Source: Pseudomonas poae | GTDB taxonomy: Bacteria; Pseudomonadota; Gammaproteobacteria; Pseudomonadales; Pseudomonadaceae | Direction of reading: 5' to 3' | Assembly (NCBI GenBank): GCA_028869255.1 | Contig: CP110972.1 | Location: forward strand, 2,857,001-2,921,000 | Length of the DNA: 64,000 nt | Shown: positions 18,753 through 28,070 of the stretch, piece after piece | How positions within the stretch are numbered: position 1 is the first letter of the stretch | How the letters are laid out: every line of letters begins with the position of its first letter | The notes under the pieces: generated by a model | Databases searched by the model: none | What the model saw: only the letters and a program-made list of their open reading frames with translations | Told to the model about the DNA's origin: nothing | Program-made: the position numbers and the translations under genes

Positions 18753-20729
18753 TCAGGACTCAGGCCCAAAACCATTCGGCCCGCAATAATTACCCGCGCC
18801 AGGGGACTTACGGTCAATTTGCACATAAGCGGTGGCCGACGTCCCCACCAGGATTCCATTTCGCAATACACTGTAACGGGCAGAGCCACCTGCATAATCT
18901 CTTAATGGCCTGATCAGCGACTCATAAGGCCTGATCCAGAAACTATGGCTCGTATCGGAAGTGCCCCAGATATAGTCAAATGTCTCGAGCGTTGTTGTAA
19001 TCGGCGTACGATCCGGATAGTTCTTGTACCCCTGCCATGTCACTCTGACCACGTCTCCGGGTAATGGCAAACTAGGCGACGGGCTGACCAATACCTCAAT
19101 ACCCAACCACACAGGCGGTTGTGTATCGCAATTAAGGTACCGATTAGGGTGTTGTAATGACTGGGGGAACGTGGGCCGCGTGTAATTAATGGGCGGCGCC
19201 AGGCTGACGAATACTGTTTGGTCAGGCGATAACTGCTGGTTAACACCGTTATCCGTCCGATAGTTAACCAGTGTCGTGGCATTGCTGCCGCCGTCTTGAA
19301 TTACTTGCCAATCAATCAGATTATCAAAGTCTTTAACGGTCCCACCGACATCACCCGATTTAACCCGATAGGTCGCAACCGGCGTTGTCCGAGAGGGCCA
19401 AAACAGTAGCGCTTGCTGGCCCACTACTGGGTTGTCGAACAAGGTGAAAGAAGCCCTCACCGGCTGGTTGGCATCACGGCTATCCAGACGATTGGGCGTC
19501 GTGGAGACCGCACCATGAATATTGACCGGAGCCAGTAAACGGTTCAGCAATGCCGGCGCTTGCGGATTTTCCTGACCCGCAATAGTCATGTCCACAACGA
19601 TGCGTTTGATCGATGAAGGAACGCCAGGGCCGAGGGTGTCTGCAGCCCGAAAAATATAATACCTGACCGGCAGGTTGCTGATTCTGCGCAAGTTTGCACC
19701 GTTGGCGATCAATACACTCCAGGCCACCTCGACCGATAATGGCAATGCGTTGACCGGTACTTCAGCAAGCCTGATACCGTCCCACTCAACGATGCAGCGA
19801 TCACCTGGCAACCCGTTGTCATATTGGCGCACCCTGACCGAAACAATACGCCGGGCGTCCTCGCGATTAACCAGTAAGTCAGACTCATACGCAGGCACTT
19901 CAGGGGGTGACAAATTGGCAGGCGGAGCGTTTAACACCAGAGCGGCACTGGCGATCGCCGAGTACTGCGGCGTTGGATTACCTGACCGGTCACGTAACTT
20001 GTAAAAAAAATAGAGCCTGGGTGCGCCCGCGAATCGACGGATCTCCGCCACCGGAATCTGCACAATCATAGGGCCGGTGACGCCTACAAATGTTTGCTCG
20101 TAAATGGCCGGCCGCACGGGCAATGATGGGCTGCTACTTAAATAGCACAACACCGTGTCCTGGGGCCTGCGATTAAGATAATCGCCGAGTACTTCCACAC
20201 CAATCGTCGCGTTATTGTTTAAATCAGCCTCCGTAATGGGATCAATCAAAAACCTCGCAGGCCCAAGATCAAGCCCCCCGCCCGGAGGTGTTCTGTCGAT
20301 TACAATCCTCGTAGCAAATGAACTCTCGTATACCGTACTGTTTGGATCAACATTGTTAATCCGATAAGAAATGTTAACGATTGCATTATTTTGAAAGTAG
20401 CCTTGTGGAATCACTACACGAATTGGAAAACTGCCGACCGTTAAAGGGCCTGGCAACTCTATGGGTTCAAGATCAAAGGGAACGCTCCCCTCCACGTGCC
20501 AAATAAAAGTAACGTAATCGCTCTCTCCGTCCGGCGCCAGAAATGGCCATGGGTCATTTAATAAAACTGGCAGGTCTTCAAACTGAAAACGTACCGGGAT
20601 AAACCCCTCGGGTGCATCCGGCACTTCAGGTGCAGCCAATACGGGGTCGGATAACACTCCAACAGACGTTGTGGCAGCCAGGCCTGCGGCGTCGCTATCT
20701 TTATTCGTTTTATCCGCAGACGTAGTCAT
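18753..20729 (-). CDS. Large Ig-like repeat protein, paralogue of the adjacent gene
   Basis: The 658-aa protein is built from repeated beta-sandwich modules. The markers are VIDRTPPGGGLDLGPARFL near residue 160, LYFFYKLRDRSGNPTP near 260, VRYYIFRAADTLGPGVP near 365, and a C-terminal YSVLRNGILVGTSATAYVQID. The FFY..(R/T)DR(S/A)GN and ID..PP motifs match its neighbour. There is no signal peptide; the Thr/Ser/Ala-rich N-terminus (MTTSADKTNKDSDAAG) looks disordered. The start at 20729 follows GGAGAG; an ATG ten codons upstream is less likely. A lux-box-like palindrome lies about 100 bp upstream. I cannot assign a function. Confidence 0.75.
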   Translation of the reverse strand: MTTSADKTNKDSDAAGLAATTSVGVLSDPVLAAPEVPDAPEGFIPVRFQFEDLPVLLNDPWPFLAPDGESDYVTFIWHVEGSVPFDLEPIELPGPLTVGSFPIRVVIPQGYFQNNAIVNISYRINNVDPNSTVYESSFATRIVIDRTPPGGGLDLGPARFLIDPITEADLNNNATIGVEVLGDYLNRRPQDTVLCYLSSSPSLPVRPAIYEQTFVGVTGPMIVQIPVAEIRRFAGAPRLYFFYKLRDRSGNPTPQYSAIASAALVLNAPPANLSPPEVPAYESDLLVNREDARRIVSVRVRQYDNGLPGDRCIVEWDGIRLAEVPVNALPLSVEVAWSVLIANGANLRRISNLPVRYYIFRAADTLGPGVPSSIKRIVVDMTIAGQENPQAPALLNRLLAPVNIHGAVSTTPNRLDSRDANQPVRASFTLFDNPVVGQQALLFWPSRTTPVATYRVKSGDVGGTVKDFDNLIDWQVIQDGGSNATTLVNYRTDNGVNQQLSPDQTVFVSLAPPINYTRPTFPQSLQHPNRYLNCDTQPPVWLGIEVLVSPSPSLPLPGDVVRVTWQGYKNYPDRTPITTTLETFDYIWGTSDTSHSFWIRPYESLIRPLRDYAGGSARYSVLRNGILVGTSATAYVQIDRKSPGAGNYCGPNGFGPES

Positions 20730-20821
20730 GCTGCTCTCCGAATATGAACAATGCGCCAATAAGAAGCGCCTTTTAATAAATGCTTGCGATTTGATTGAAT
20801 ACCCAACGCAACGCTGCGGAT

Positions 20822-20839
20822 ACTGTCAGAACTAACAGG
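20822..20839. promoter_or_regulatory. Third lux-box-like palindrome, upstream of the Ig-like gene
   Basis: Read on the minus strand this is ACCTGTTAGTTCTGACAGT. It keeps the CT-N12-AG geometry with two mismatches from the perfect 13325 site. It lies about 100 bp before the start at 20729. Confidence 0.4.
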
Positions 20840-20928
20840 TACCGCCACCATTCGTCGGACTACTCCACGCACTGCTTGCGGCCTTCGTTCGAAAATACGC
20901 TTGACGTACTTGAGTTCATGAGGTTTCC

Positions 20929-20942
20929 TGAAACCGGTTTCA
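20929..20942. promoter_or_regulatory. PtxS operator upstream of ptxS
   Basis: TGAAACCGGTTTCA is a perfect 14-bp palindrome 34 bp before the ptxS start. It is the known PtxS binding sequence of Pseudomonas and indicates autoregulation. Confidence 0.9.
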
Positions 20943-20976
20943 GCACCTTCAAACTCCAATAAGAAAGGCCGTCACC

Positions 20977-21987
20977 GTGACTACTTTTTCCGCCGCCCAG
21001 CGCAGCCGCGTCACCATGCTCGATGTGGCCGAACATGCCGGTGTGTCCAAGGCCAGCGTGTCGCGTTTTATCGGTGATGACCGCGCTTTGCTCTCCGACG
21101 CCATTGCCCTGCGCATCGAGCAGGCCATCAATGAACTCGGCTACCGCCCCAACCAGATGGCCCGTGGCTTGAAACGTGGCCGCACCCGCTTGATCGGCAT
21201 GCTGGTGGCCGATATCCGCAACCCCTATTCCATTGCCGTGATGCACGGTGTCGAAACCGCCTGCCGCCAACATGGCTACAGCCTGGTGGTGTGCAACACC
21301 GACCGCGACGACGAGCAAGAGCGCCAGCACCTGGCTGCGCTGCGCTCGTACAACATCGAAGGGCTGATCGTGAACACCCTCGGCCATCACCTCGACCAAC
21401 TGCTGGAACTGCAGCGGGAAATGCCGCTGGTGCTGGTCGACCGCAAGGTGGAGCCGCTGCACAGCGATCTGGTCGGGCTGGACAACCCGGCGGCGGTACG
21501 CATCGCGGTGGAGCACCTGCAACAGCAGGGTTATCGCGACGTGCTGCTGGTGAGCGAAGCCACCGATGGCACCAGTTCACGCCTGGAACGCGTGCAGAGT
21601 TTCAAGGCCGAGATCGCCGCCCGCCCAGGGCTGGGCGGCGCGGTGCTGGAATTGGATAGCGAGCTGGGCACACACCTGCAAACCTTCCTCGCAAAACCCG
21701 GCCCCAAGGCACTGTTCTGTGCCAACGGCGTGGCCGCGCTGGCCTGTACCCAAGCGCTCAAGGCCCTGGGCTGCAAGCTGTTTGAGGAGGTTGGTCTGAT
21801 CGCCCTGGATGACCTGGACTGGTACCCGCTGGTGGGCAACGGCATCACCGCCCTCGCCCAGCCCACCGATGCGATTGGCGCCAGTGCCTTCGACTGCTTG
21901 CTCAAGCGGCTGCGCGGCGATACCGCACCCACGCGCACGCTGGATTTCCTGCCACAACTGATTATCCGAGGCTCTACTCAATCTTGA
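20977..21987 (+). CDS. ptxS: LacI-family repressor PtxS (2-ketogluconate responsive)
   Basis: The 336-aa regulator has an N-terminal LacI helix-turn-helix (VTMLDVAEHAGVSKASVSRFI, residues about 12-33), a hinge with YRPNQMARGLK, and a periplasmic-binding-protein-like effector domain. In Pseudomonas PtxS binds 2-ketogluconate and represses itself and the kgu operon. The identification rests on the perfect TGAAACCGGTTTCA sites before both ptxS and kguE and on the kguEKTD order downstream. The start is GTG at 20977; no better in-frame ATG is present. Confidence 0.92.
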   Translation: MTTFSAAQRSRVTMLDVAEHAGVSKASVSRFIGDDRALLSDAIALRIEQAINELGYRPNQMARGLKRGRTRLIGMLVADIRNPYSIAVMHGVETACRQHGYSLVVCNTDRDDEQERQHLAALRSYNIEGLIVNTLGHHLDQLLELQREMPLVLVDRKVEPLHSDLVGLDNPAAVRIAVEHLQQQGYRDVLLVSEATDGTSSRLERVQSFKAEIAARPGLGGAVLELDSELGTHLQTFLAKPGPKALFCANGVAALACTQALKALGCKLFEEVGLIALDDLDWYPLVGNGITALAQPTDAIGASAFDCLLKRLRGDTAPTRTLDFLPQLIIRGSTQS

Positions 21988-22035
21988 GTGGGAGCTGGCT
22001 TGCCAGCGCCCACAGAGTTTTTTTGCGTTTAAAAA

Positions 22036-22049
22036 TGAAACCGGTTTCA
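22036..22049. promoter_or_regulatory. PtxS operator upstream of kguE
   Basis: An identical TGAAACCGGTTTCA palindrome lies 14 bp before the kguE start, where binding would block transcription or promoter clearance of the kgu operon. Confidence 0.9.
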
Positions 22050-22062
22050 GAGGTAAACAACA

Positions 22063-22845
22063 ATGCATAAATACCCCGTCTCCATCAGCCTTTCCAGCTA
22101 CGGCGCCGACTTGGTTCGCCAGCAAGGCCAACTGAGTTTTGTTACGTTGCTGGCCGCCGCCGGAGCGCAGCGTATCGAGTGGCGTGAAGAACTGCTGACC
22201 ACCGAACATCCCGCGCAAGTGGCGCAGGCCGCCGCCGAGCAGGGCCTGGAATCGGTGTTCTCATCGCCGCTGGAACTGTGGGTCGCCGGCCGTGCCCAGC
22301 CGAATGCCGACCTGCCCGCCACCCTGGACCGCGCCCAGGCATTCGGCGCGCGCTGGCTGAAAGTGTCCCTCGGCTACTTCACCGACACCAATGACTTGCA
22401 CAGCCTGAACGCGCTGCTGCAACGCCACCCGGTCAGGTTGCTGGTGGAAAACGACCAGACCTTGCAGGGCGGGCGGATCGAGCCGATGCAACGGTTTTTC
22501 AACGAGGTGGAACGCCTGGAATTACCGATAAAGATGACCTTCGATATCGGCAACTGGCAATGGCAGGACCAATCCGCCCTGACCGCCGCCCGCCTGTTGG
22601 GCCGCCACGTCGACTACCTGCACTGCAAGGCCGTGGCGCGGCGCCCCGACGGCAAGCTGGTGGCGTTGCCGCCCGGCGCCGCTGACCTGCATCTGTGGGA
22701 ACAACTGCTCAAGCATATGACTCAAGGTATTACCCGGGCCGTGGAATTCCCGCTGCAAGGCGATGACCTGATCGGCATCACCGCGCAACAGGTCGCCGCC
22801 CTCGCCCAGCTGGGCCAGCCCCGAGCGGAGAATGCACATGTCTGA
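22063..22845 (+). CDS. kguE: KguE, TIM-barrel epimerase-like protein of 2-ketogluconate use
   Basis: The 260-aa protein has the xylose isomerase-like TIM-barrel (AP endonuclease 2) fold: [27 protein letters not shown] and VDYLHCKAV carry the metal-ligand-type Glu, Asp and His residues. It is the first gene of kguEKTD, downstream of a PtxS operator. The precise reaction of KguE is not well settled. Its end overlaps kguK by eight bases. Confidence 0.88.
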   Translation: MHKYPVSISLSSYGADLVRQQGQLSFVTLLAAAGAQRIEWREELLTTEHPAQVAQAAAEQGLESVFSSPLELWVAGRAQPNADLPATLDRAQAFGARWLKVSLGYFTDTNDLHSLNALLQRHPVRLLVENDQTLQGGRIEPMQRFFNEVERLELPIKMTFDIGNWQWQDQSALTAARLLGRHVDYLHCKAVARRPDGKLVALPPGAADLHLWEQLLKHMTQGITRAVEFPLQGDDLIGITAQQVAALAQLGQPRAENAHV

Positions 22846-23779
22846 GATCGATATCCTGTCGTTTGGTGAAACCATGGCGATGTTCGTGGCCGAGCAGACC
22901 GGCGACCTGGCCCAGGTGGCGCAGTTTCACAAGCGCATTGCCGGGGCCGACAGCAACGTCGCCATTGGCCTGTCGCGCCTGGGGTTCAACGTCGCCTGGC
23001 TGAGCCGGGTGGGCAATGATTCCCTCGGGCGCTTTGTGGTCGACACCCTGAAATCGGAGGGCCTGGATTGCCGCCACGTGACGGTCGACCCGCTGCACCC
23101 CACCGGTTTTCAGTTCAAGTCCCGCGAAGAAGCCGGCGCCGATCCCCAAGTGGAATACTTCCGCAAGGGCTCGGCCGCCAGCCATTTATCGATCGCCGCC
23201 ATCAGCCCTGAGTTGTTGCAGGCGCGTCACCTGCACGCCACCGGCATTCCGCCGGCACTGTCTGCGGCCACACACGAGTTGTCGGTCGAGTTGATGACAC
23301 ACATGCGCAAGGCCGGGCGCAGTGTGTCGTTCGACCCCAACCTGCGCCCTTCGCTGTGGGCCAGCCAGGCGCAGATGATCCGCGCCATCAACGCCCTCGC
23401 CGCTCTGGCCGACTGGGTTTTGCCAGGCCTGGGCGAAGGCCGTTTGCTCACCGGTCTCGATGACCCGGCGGATATCGCCGCGTTCTACCTCGACCAGGGC
23501 GCCGAAGCCGTGGCGATCAAGTTGGGCGCCGACGGCGCCTACTTCCGTACCCAGATGGACCAAGGGTTTATCGCAGCCGTGCCGGTGGACAAGGTGATCG
23601 ACACCGTCGGCGCCGGTGATGGTTTTGCCGTCGGCATGATCAGCGCCCTGCTGGACAACCTGAGCTTCCCCGAGGCGGTCCAGCGCGGCAACTGGGTCGG
23701 CAGCCGCGCCGTGCAAAGTCGCGGCGATATGGAGGGCTTGCCCACGCGTGCCGAGTTACCCGCCCGATCCGTTGCATGA
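22838..23779 (+). CDS. kguK: 2-ketogluconate kinase (PfkB family)
   Basis: The 313-aa sugar kinase is of the PfkB/ribokinase family. It has the N-terminal glycine-rich region ([24 protein letters not shown]) and the C-terminal signature [18 protein letters not shown], in which the Asp is the catalytic base. It phosphorylates 2-ketogluconate to 2-keto-6-phosphogluconate in the cytoplasm. The start at 22838 is chosen for its GGAG at seven-base spacing; an ATG at 22832 is also in frame. Confidence 0.9.
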   Translation: MSEIDILSFGETMAMFVAEQTGDLAQVAQFHKRIAGADSNVAIGLSRLGFNVAWLSRVGNDSLGRFVVDTLKSEGLDCRHVTVDPLHPTGFQFKSREEAGADPQVEYFRKGSAASHLSIAAISPELLQARHLHATGIPPALSAATHELSVELMTHMRKAGRSVSFDPNLRPSLWASQAQMIRAINALAALADWVLPGLGEGRLLTGLDDPADIAAFYLDQGAEAVAIKLGADGAYFRTQMDQGFIAAVPVDKVIDTVGAGDGFAVGMISALLDNLSFPEAVQRGNWVGSRAVQSRGDMEGLPTRAELPARSVA

Positions 23780-23824
23780 CCCACACCCTGTTGCCACAAC
23801 TACAACAAGCTCAGGAGCAACCCC

Positions 23825-25122
23825 ATGGAAACCGTGAAACTCGCCACCCGCCGTTGGTGGTACATCATGCCTATCGTCTTTATCACCTACAGCCTGGCGT
23901 ATCTGGACCGCGCCAACTATGGCTTCGCCGCAGCCTCCGGGATGGCCGAAGACCTGATGATCACCCCCGGCATGTCGTCGTTGCTCGGCGCGCTGTTTTT
24001 CCTCGGCTACTTTTTCTTCCAGGTGCCGGGGGCGATTTACGCGCAAAAACGCAGCGTTAAAAAACTGATTTTCGTCAGCCTGATCCTCTGGGGCGGGCTG
24101 GCTACCCTGACCGGGGTGGTGTCCAACGCCTACATGCTGATCGTGATTCGCTTCATGCTCGGCGTGGTCGAGGCCGCAGTGATGCCGGCGATGCTGGTGT
24201 ACCTGTGCCACTGGTTTACCCGTGCCGAACGCTCGCGTGCCAATACCTTCCTGATCCTCGGCAACCCGGTAACCATGCTGTGGATGTCGGTGGTGTCGGG
24301 TTACCTGGTGCAGCATTTCAGCTGGCGCTGGATGTTTATCATCGAAGGCCTGCCGGCGGTGCTGTGGGCGTTTATCTGGTGGAAGCTGGCCGATGAAAAA
24401 CCGGCCGACGCCAAGTGGCTCAGCGAGCAGCATAAAAAGACCTGGAAAGCGCATTGGCCGCCGAACAGGTCGGGATCAAGGCGGTAAAAAATTACGCCGA
24501 AGCGTTCCGCTCGCCCAAGGTGATCATCCTCGCGCTGCAGTTCTTCTGCTGGAGCATAGGCGTGTACGGCTTTGTCTTGTGGCTGCCGTCGATCCTGAAA
24601 CAGGGCTTGCAGATGGACATGGTGGAAGCCGGCTGGCTGTCGGCCCTGCCCTACCTGGCGGCCGTGATCGGCATGCTGGTGGTGTCGTGGGGCTCGGACA
24701 AGCTGCAAAAACGTAAACGTTTTGTGTGGCCGCCGCTGCTGATTGCCTCCATCGCGTTCTACGCGTCCTACGTACTGGGCGCGGAGCACTTCTGGTGGTC
24801 CTACACCCTGCTGGTGATTGCCGGCGCCTGCATGTATGCGCCCTACGGCCCGTTTTTCGCGATTGTCCCCGAAATCCTGCCGGCGAATGTCGCCGGTGGC
24901 GCCATGGCGCTGATCAACAGCATGGGCGCCCTCGGCTCGTTCGGCGGCTCGTACCTGGTGGGTTACCTCAATAGCAGCACCGGCTCGCCCGGCGCCTCGT
25001 ACCTGCTGATGAGCGGCGCGTTGATGCTCTCGGTGGTGCTGACGATTTTCCTCAAGCCCGGCGCCAGTGACCGTGAACGTGCGCCGCTGCCTACCCTTGA
25101 ATTGAAGGCCAACACTCAATGA
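23825..25122 (+). pseudogene. kguT: 2-ketogluconate MFS transporter KguT, one-base frameshift
   Basis: The protein is a major facilitator of the anion:cation symporter group (AYLDRANYGFAAASGMAEDL, FLGYFFFQVPGAIYAQK). The frame breaks near 24439 (AAAAAGACCTGG). One extra G restores HKKDLESALAAEQVGIKAVKNYAEAF and a 432-residue protein with about twelve membrane segments. It is placed between kguK and kguD, as in other Pseudomonas kgu operons. The stop overlaps kguD by ATGA. The transporter is probably intact in the organism. Confidence 0.87.
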
Positions 25123-26099
25123 AAAAGTCTGTGGTTTTATACAAGAAACTCTCCGCGCCGCTAATGGCCCGCTTGCATGAACACGCCGAGGTCACGCTGA
25201 TCGAAGCGCTGGACGACACCGGCCTGGCCAAACTGCGCGACGCCTTGCCCACCGCGCATGGCCTGCTCGGTGCGAGCCTGCGCCTGGATGCCCAACTGCT
25301 GGACCTGGCGCCGCAACTGCAAGCGGTGGCCAGCGTGTCGGTGGGTGTCGACAACTACGATATCGACTACCTGACCCAGCGCGGCATCCTGCTCAGCAAC
25401 ACCCCCGACGTGCTCACCGAAACCACCGCCGACACCGGCTTTGCGCTGATCCTGGCCACTGCCCGCCGTGTGGTTGAACTGGCAGACATGGTGCGCGCCG
25501 GCCAATGGAACAAGAACATCGGCCCGGCGCATTTCGGCAGCGACGTGCACGGTAAAACCCTGGGCATTATCGGCATGGGCCGCATCGGCGAAGCACTGGC
25601 CCAGCGCGGGCATTTCGGCTTCGGCATGCCGGTGATCTACCACAGCCATTCGCCCAAGCCATTGGTCGAGAAACGTTTCGGCGCGCAGTACCGCAGCCTC
25701 GACGATTTGCTGCAACAGGCCGACTTTGTCTGCCTGACGCTGCCATTGACCGCCGAAACCGAAAAACTGATCGGCGCTGAGCAGTTCGCACGCATGGGCC
25801 CGGAGACGATCTTTATCAATATCTCGCGAGGCAAGGTGGTGGACGAAGCGGCGCTGGTGCAAGCATTGCAACAACGTACGATTCGGGCGGCGGGGCTGGA
25901 TGTGTTCGAGAAAGAACCGCTGGATCACCACTCGCCGCTGCTGCGCCTGAACAACGTGGTGGCCACCCCGCACATCGGCTCGGCCACCCATGAAACACGG
26001 GAGGCGATGGCCACGTGTGCGGTGGATAATCTGCTGCAGGCGCTGGCCGGGGAACAACCAAAAAATCTGGTGAACCCAGCCGCCTGGACTCAACACTGA
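25119..26099 (+). CDS. kguD: 2-keto-6-phosphogluconate reductase KguD (D-2-hydroxyacid dehydrogenase family)
   Basis: The 326-aa NAD(P)H-dependent reductase has the Rossmann signature KTLGIIGMGRIGEALAQR, the catalytic Arg in INISRGKVVDEAAL, the Glu in LDVFEKEPL, and the His in ATPHIGSATHETREAM. It converts 2-keto-6-phosphogluconate to 6-phosphogluconate, feeding the Entner-Doudoroff pathway. It is the last gene of the PtxS-controlled operon and is followed by a REP-type hairpin. Confidence 0.92.
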   Translation: MKKSVVLYKKLSAPLMARLHEHAEVTLIEALDDTGLAKLRDALPTAHGLLGASLRLDAQLLDLAPQLQAVASVSVGVDNYDIDYLTQRGILLSNTPDVLTETTADTGFALILATARRVVELADMVRAGQWNKNIGPAHFGSDVHGKTLGIIGMGRIGEALAQRGHFGFGMPVIYHSHSPKPLVEKRFGAQYRSLDDLLQQADFVCLTLPLTAETEKLIGAEQFARMGPETIFINISRGKVVDEAALVQALQQRTIRAAGLDVFEKEPLDHHSPLLRLNNVVATPHIGSATHETREAMATCAVDNLLQALAGEQPKNLVNPAAWTQH

Positions 26100-26104
26100 A
26101 CACC

Positions 26105-26193
26105 TGTGGGAGCTGGCTTGCCTGCGATAGCAGTGGGTCAGTCAATGATGCACCGACTGACAGAGTGCCATCGCAGGCAAGCCAGCTCCCACA
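26105..26193. repeat. REP-type inverted pair
   Basis: TGTGGGAGCTGGCTTGCCTG and CAGGCAAGCCAGCTCCCACA face each other in the convergent gap between kguD and the chemotaxis receptor gene. Confidence 0.85.
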
Positions 26194-26211
26194 GTAGACC
26201 CGCGACGCTCG

Positions 26212-27837
26212 CTAGAAAACGAACCTGGCCACCATCCCGTTCAAATCCACCGCCAACCGCGACAGCTCGTGGCTGGCCGCGCTGGTCTGGTTGGCACCCG
26301 CCGCCGACTGGGTGGCCAGGTCGCGGATGTTCACCAGGTTGCGGTCCACTTCGCGGGAGACCTGGGCCTGTTCTTCCGAGGCGCTGGCGATCACCAGGTT
26401 GCGTTCGTTGATCAGGCTGATGGACTGGGTGATCTGCTCCAGGGCCACACCGGCGGCGCGGGCCATTTCCAGGGTGTTCTGGGTGCGCTGGTTGCTCTGC
26501 TGCATCGACTGCACCGCTTCACCGGTGCCGTTCTGGATGCCGGCGACCATTTTTTCGATTTCCTGGGTCGACTGTGCGGTGCGATGGGCCAGGGCCCGGA
26601 CCTCATCCGCCACCACCGCAAACCCACGCCCGGCTTCACCGGCACGCGCAGCTTCAATGGCGGCGTTCAGCGCCAGCAGGTTGGTCTGCTCGGCAATCGC
26701 CCGGATCACATCGAGGACCTTGCCGATGTCGCGACCTTGAGTGGCCAGGCCCTCGATCATCGCGGCAGTGTTTTGCACATCCTGGGTCATGGTCTGGATC
26801 GCGTCGACGGTCTGCACCACCCGGTCACGACCTTCGCGTGCCGCCTGGTTGGACTGGCCCGACGCCTCGGAGGTGGACACGGCATTGCGCGCCACTTCTT
26901 CCACGGCCGCCGTCATTTCATTGACCGCCGTGGCGGCCTGGTCGATTTCATTGTTCTGCTGTTGCAGGCCACGCGACGCCTCTTCGGTGACGGCACTCAA
27001 CTCTTGCGCGGCCGACGCCAATTGCGTGGCGGAGCCGGCGATGTGCTGGATGGTCTGGCGCAGGTTGATCTGCATCGCCGCCAAGGCACCGAGCAAGCGC
27101 GCCGGTTCATCCTTGCCATCGTCCTCGATGACGGTGGTGAGGTTGCCGCCGGCAATGGTTTCGGCCACTTCCAGCGCCTTGCGCAATGGCGTGACGATAC
27201 TGCGGGTGAGCAACCAGGCCAGCAGTACGGTAAGCAATGCGGCGGCGACCGCGACGGCGATCACACCGGAGATAGCGCCGTCATAGCTCTGCCCCGCGTT
27301 TTCGTTGGCTTGCTTGGCGTCGGTGACGTTGATCGCGATCAGCTTGTTCAACTGCTCGCCCATCTGGTCAGTACCGTCCTTGATCCGGGTATTGATCAGG
27401 GTGCGCATTTCATCGACTTTGTTTTGCCTGGACAGGGCCAGCATCTCGGCCTGAGCCTTCAAGTAGCTGTCCAGGGTGGCGACAAACGTCTTGTACAGAG
27501 CCGCCTCCTCCGTACCGGCAGGCAGTGCGGTGTAGCCGGCCTGGGCGGCTTTTACCTTGTCGGCCAACACGCCGATACGGGTTTCGGCTTCTTGCAGGCT
27601 GGCGGGCTCGCGGTTTACCAGGACGCGGAATGACAGGATGCGCAAGCGCAGCACGTTTTCTGTGATATTGCCCAGGTAGGTGACGCTGGGCACCAGGTTC
27701 AGGCTCATCTCCACCGACGACTGGCGAATCTGCGTCATGCGGTTGACCGCAAACACCCCCAATAAAATAACCAACAGCGCGATGAAGGCAAAACCGAGAA
27801 ACGCTCGAGGGGCAATATTCAGATGACGGAGGGACAT
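26212..27837 (-). CDS. Methyl-accepting chemotaxis protein
   Basis: The 541-aa receptor has an N-terminal TM helix ([20 protein letters not shown], about 10-30) and a periplasmic four-helix-bundle sensor of about 160 residues. A second TM helix ([20 protein letters not shown], near 195-215), HAMP, and a cytoplasmic signalling domain follow, with the conserved tip [19 protein letters not shown]. No C-terminal pentapeptide for CheR tethering is seen (it ends MVARFVF). The start at 27837 gives a typical short N-terminus. The ligand is unknown. Confidence 0.9.
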   Translation of the reverse strand: MSLRHLNIAPRAFLGFAFIALLVILLGVFAVNRMTQIRQSSVEMSLNLVPSVTYLGNITENVLRLRILSFRVLVNREPASLQEAETRIGVLADKVKAAQAGYTALPAGTEEAALYKTFVATLDSYLKAQAEMLALSRQNKVDEMRTLINTRIKDGTDQMGEQLNKLIAINVTDAKQANENAGQSYDGAISGVIAVAVAAALLTVLLAWLLTRSIVTPLRKALEVAETIAGGNLTTVIEDDGKDEPARLLGALAAMQINLRQTIQHIAGSATQLASAAQELSAVTEEASRGLQQQNNEIDQAATAVNEMTAAVEEVARNAVSTSEASGQSNQAAREGRDRVVQTVDAIQTMTQDVQNTAAMIEGLATQGRDIGKVLDVIRAIAEQTNLLALNAAIEAARAGEAGRGFAVVADEVRALAHRTAQSTQEIEKMVAGIQNGTGEAVQSMQQSNQRTQNTLEMARAAGVALEQITQSISLINERNLVIASASEEQAQVSREVDRNLVNIRDLATQSAAGANQTSAASHELSRLAVDLNGMVARFVF

Positions 27838-28070
27838 AGGGAATGCTCTCAGATGGAGTGTTTGCAAGCGTCCCTGCCGCGAAACGATCTGTCAGCGTCA
27901 ACGCGCTGCTCAGACCTTGGTCACCACTGTTGTAGTTGGAATGTGGGCCTATTCACGGTATCGGCAGGGCCCGGGGTTTTGCGCAGGGTTTTATAAATAA
28001 TTTTTTACACTTCTGACGATCGGCGGTTTCTGGCATCCTGCGCCTCCATTTTCTGACCCGAGCCCCTATT

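Noticed and set aside
26269..27633. 454-codon open frame on the plus strand opposite the chemotaxis receptor
   Set aside because: It is a shadow of the receptor signalling domain, with no family match.
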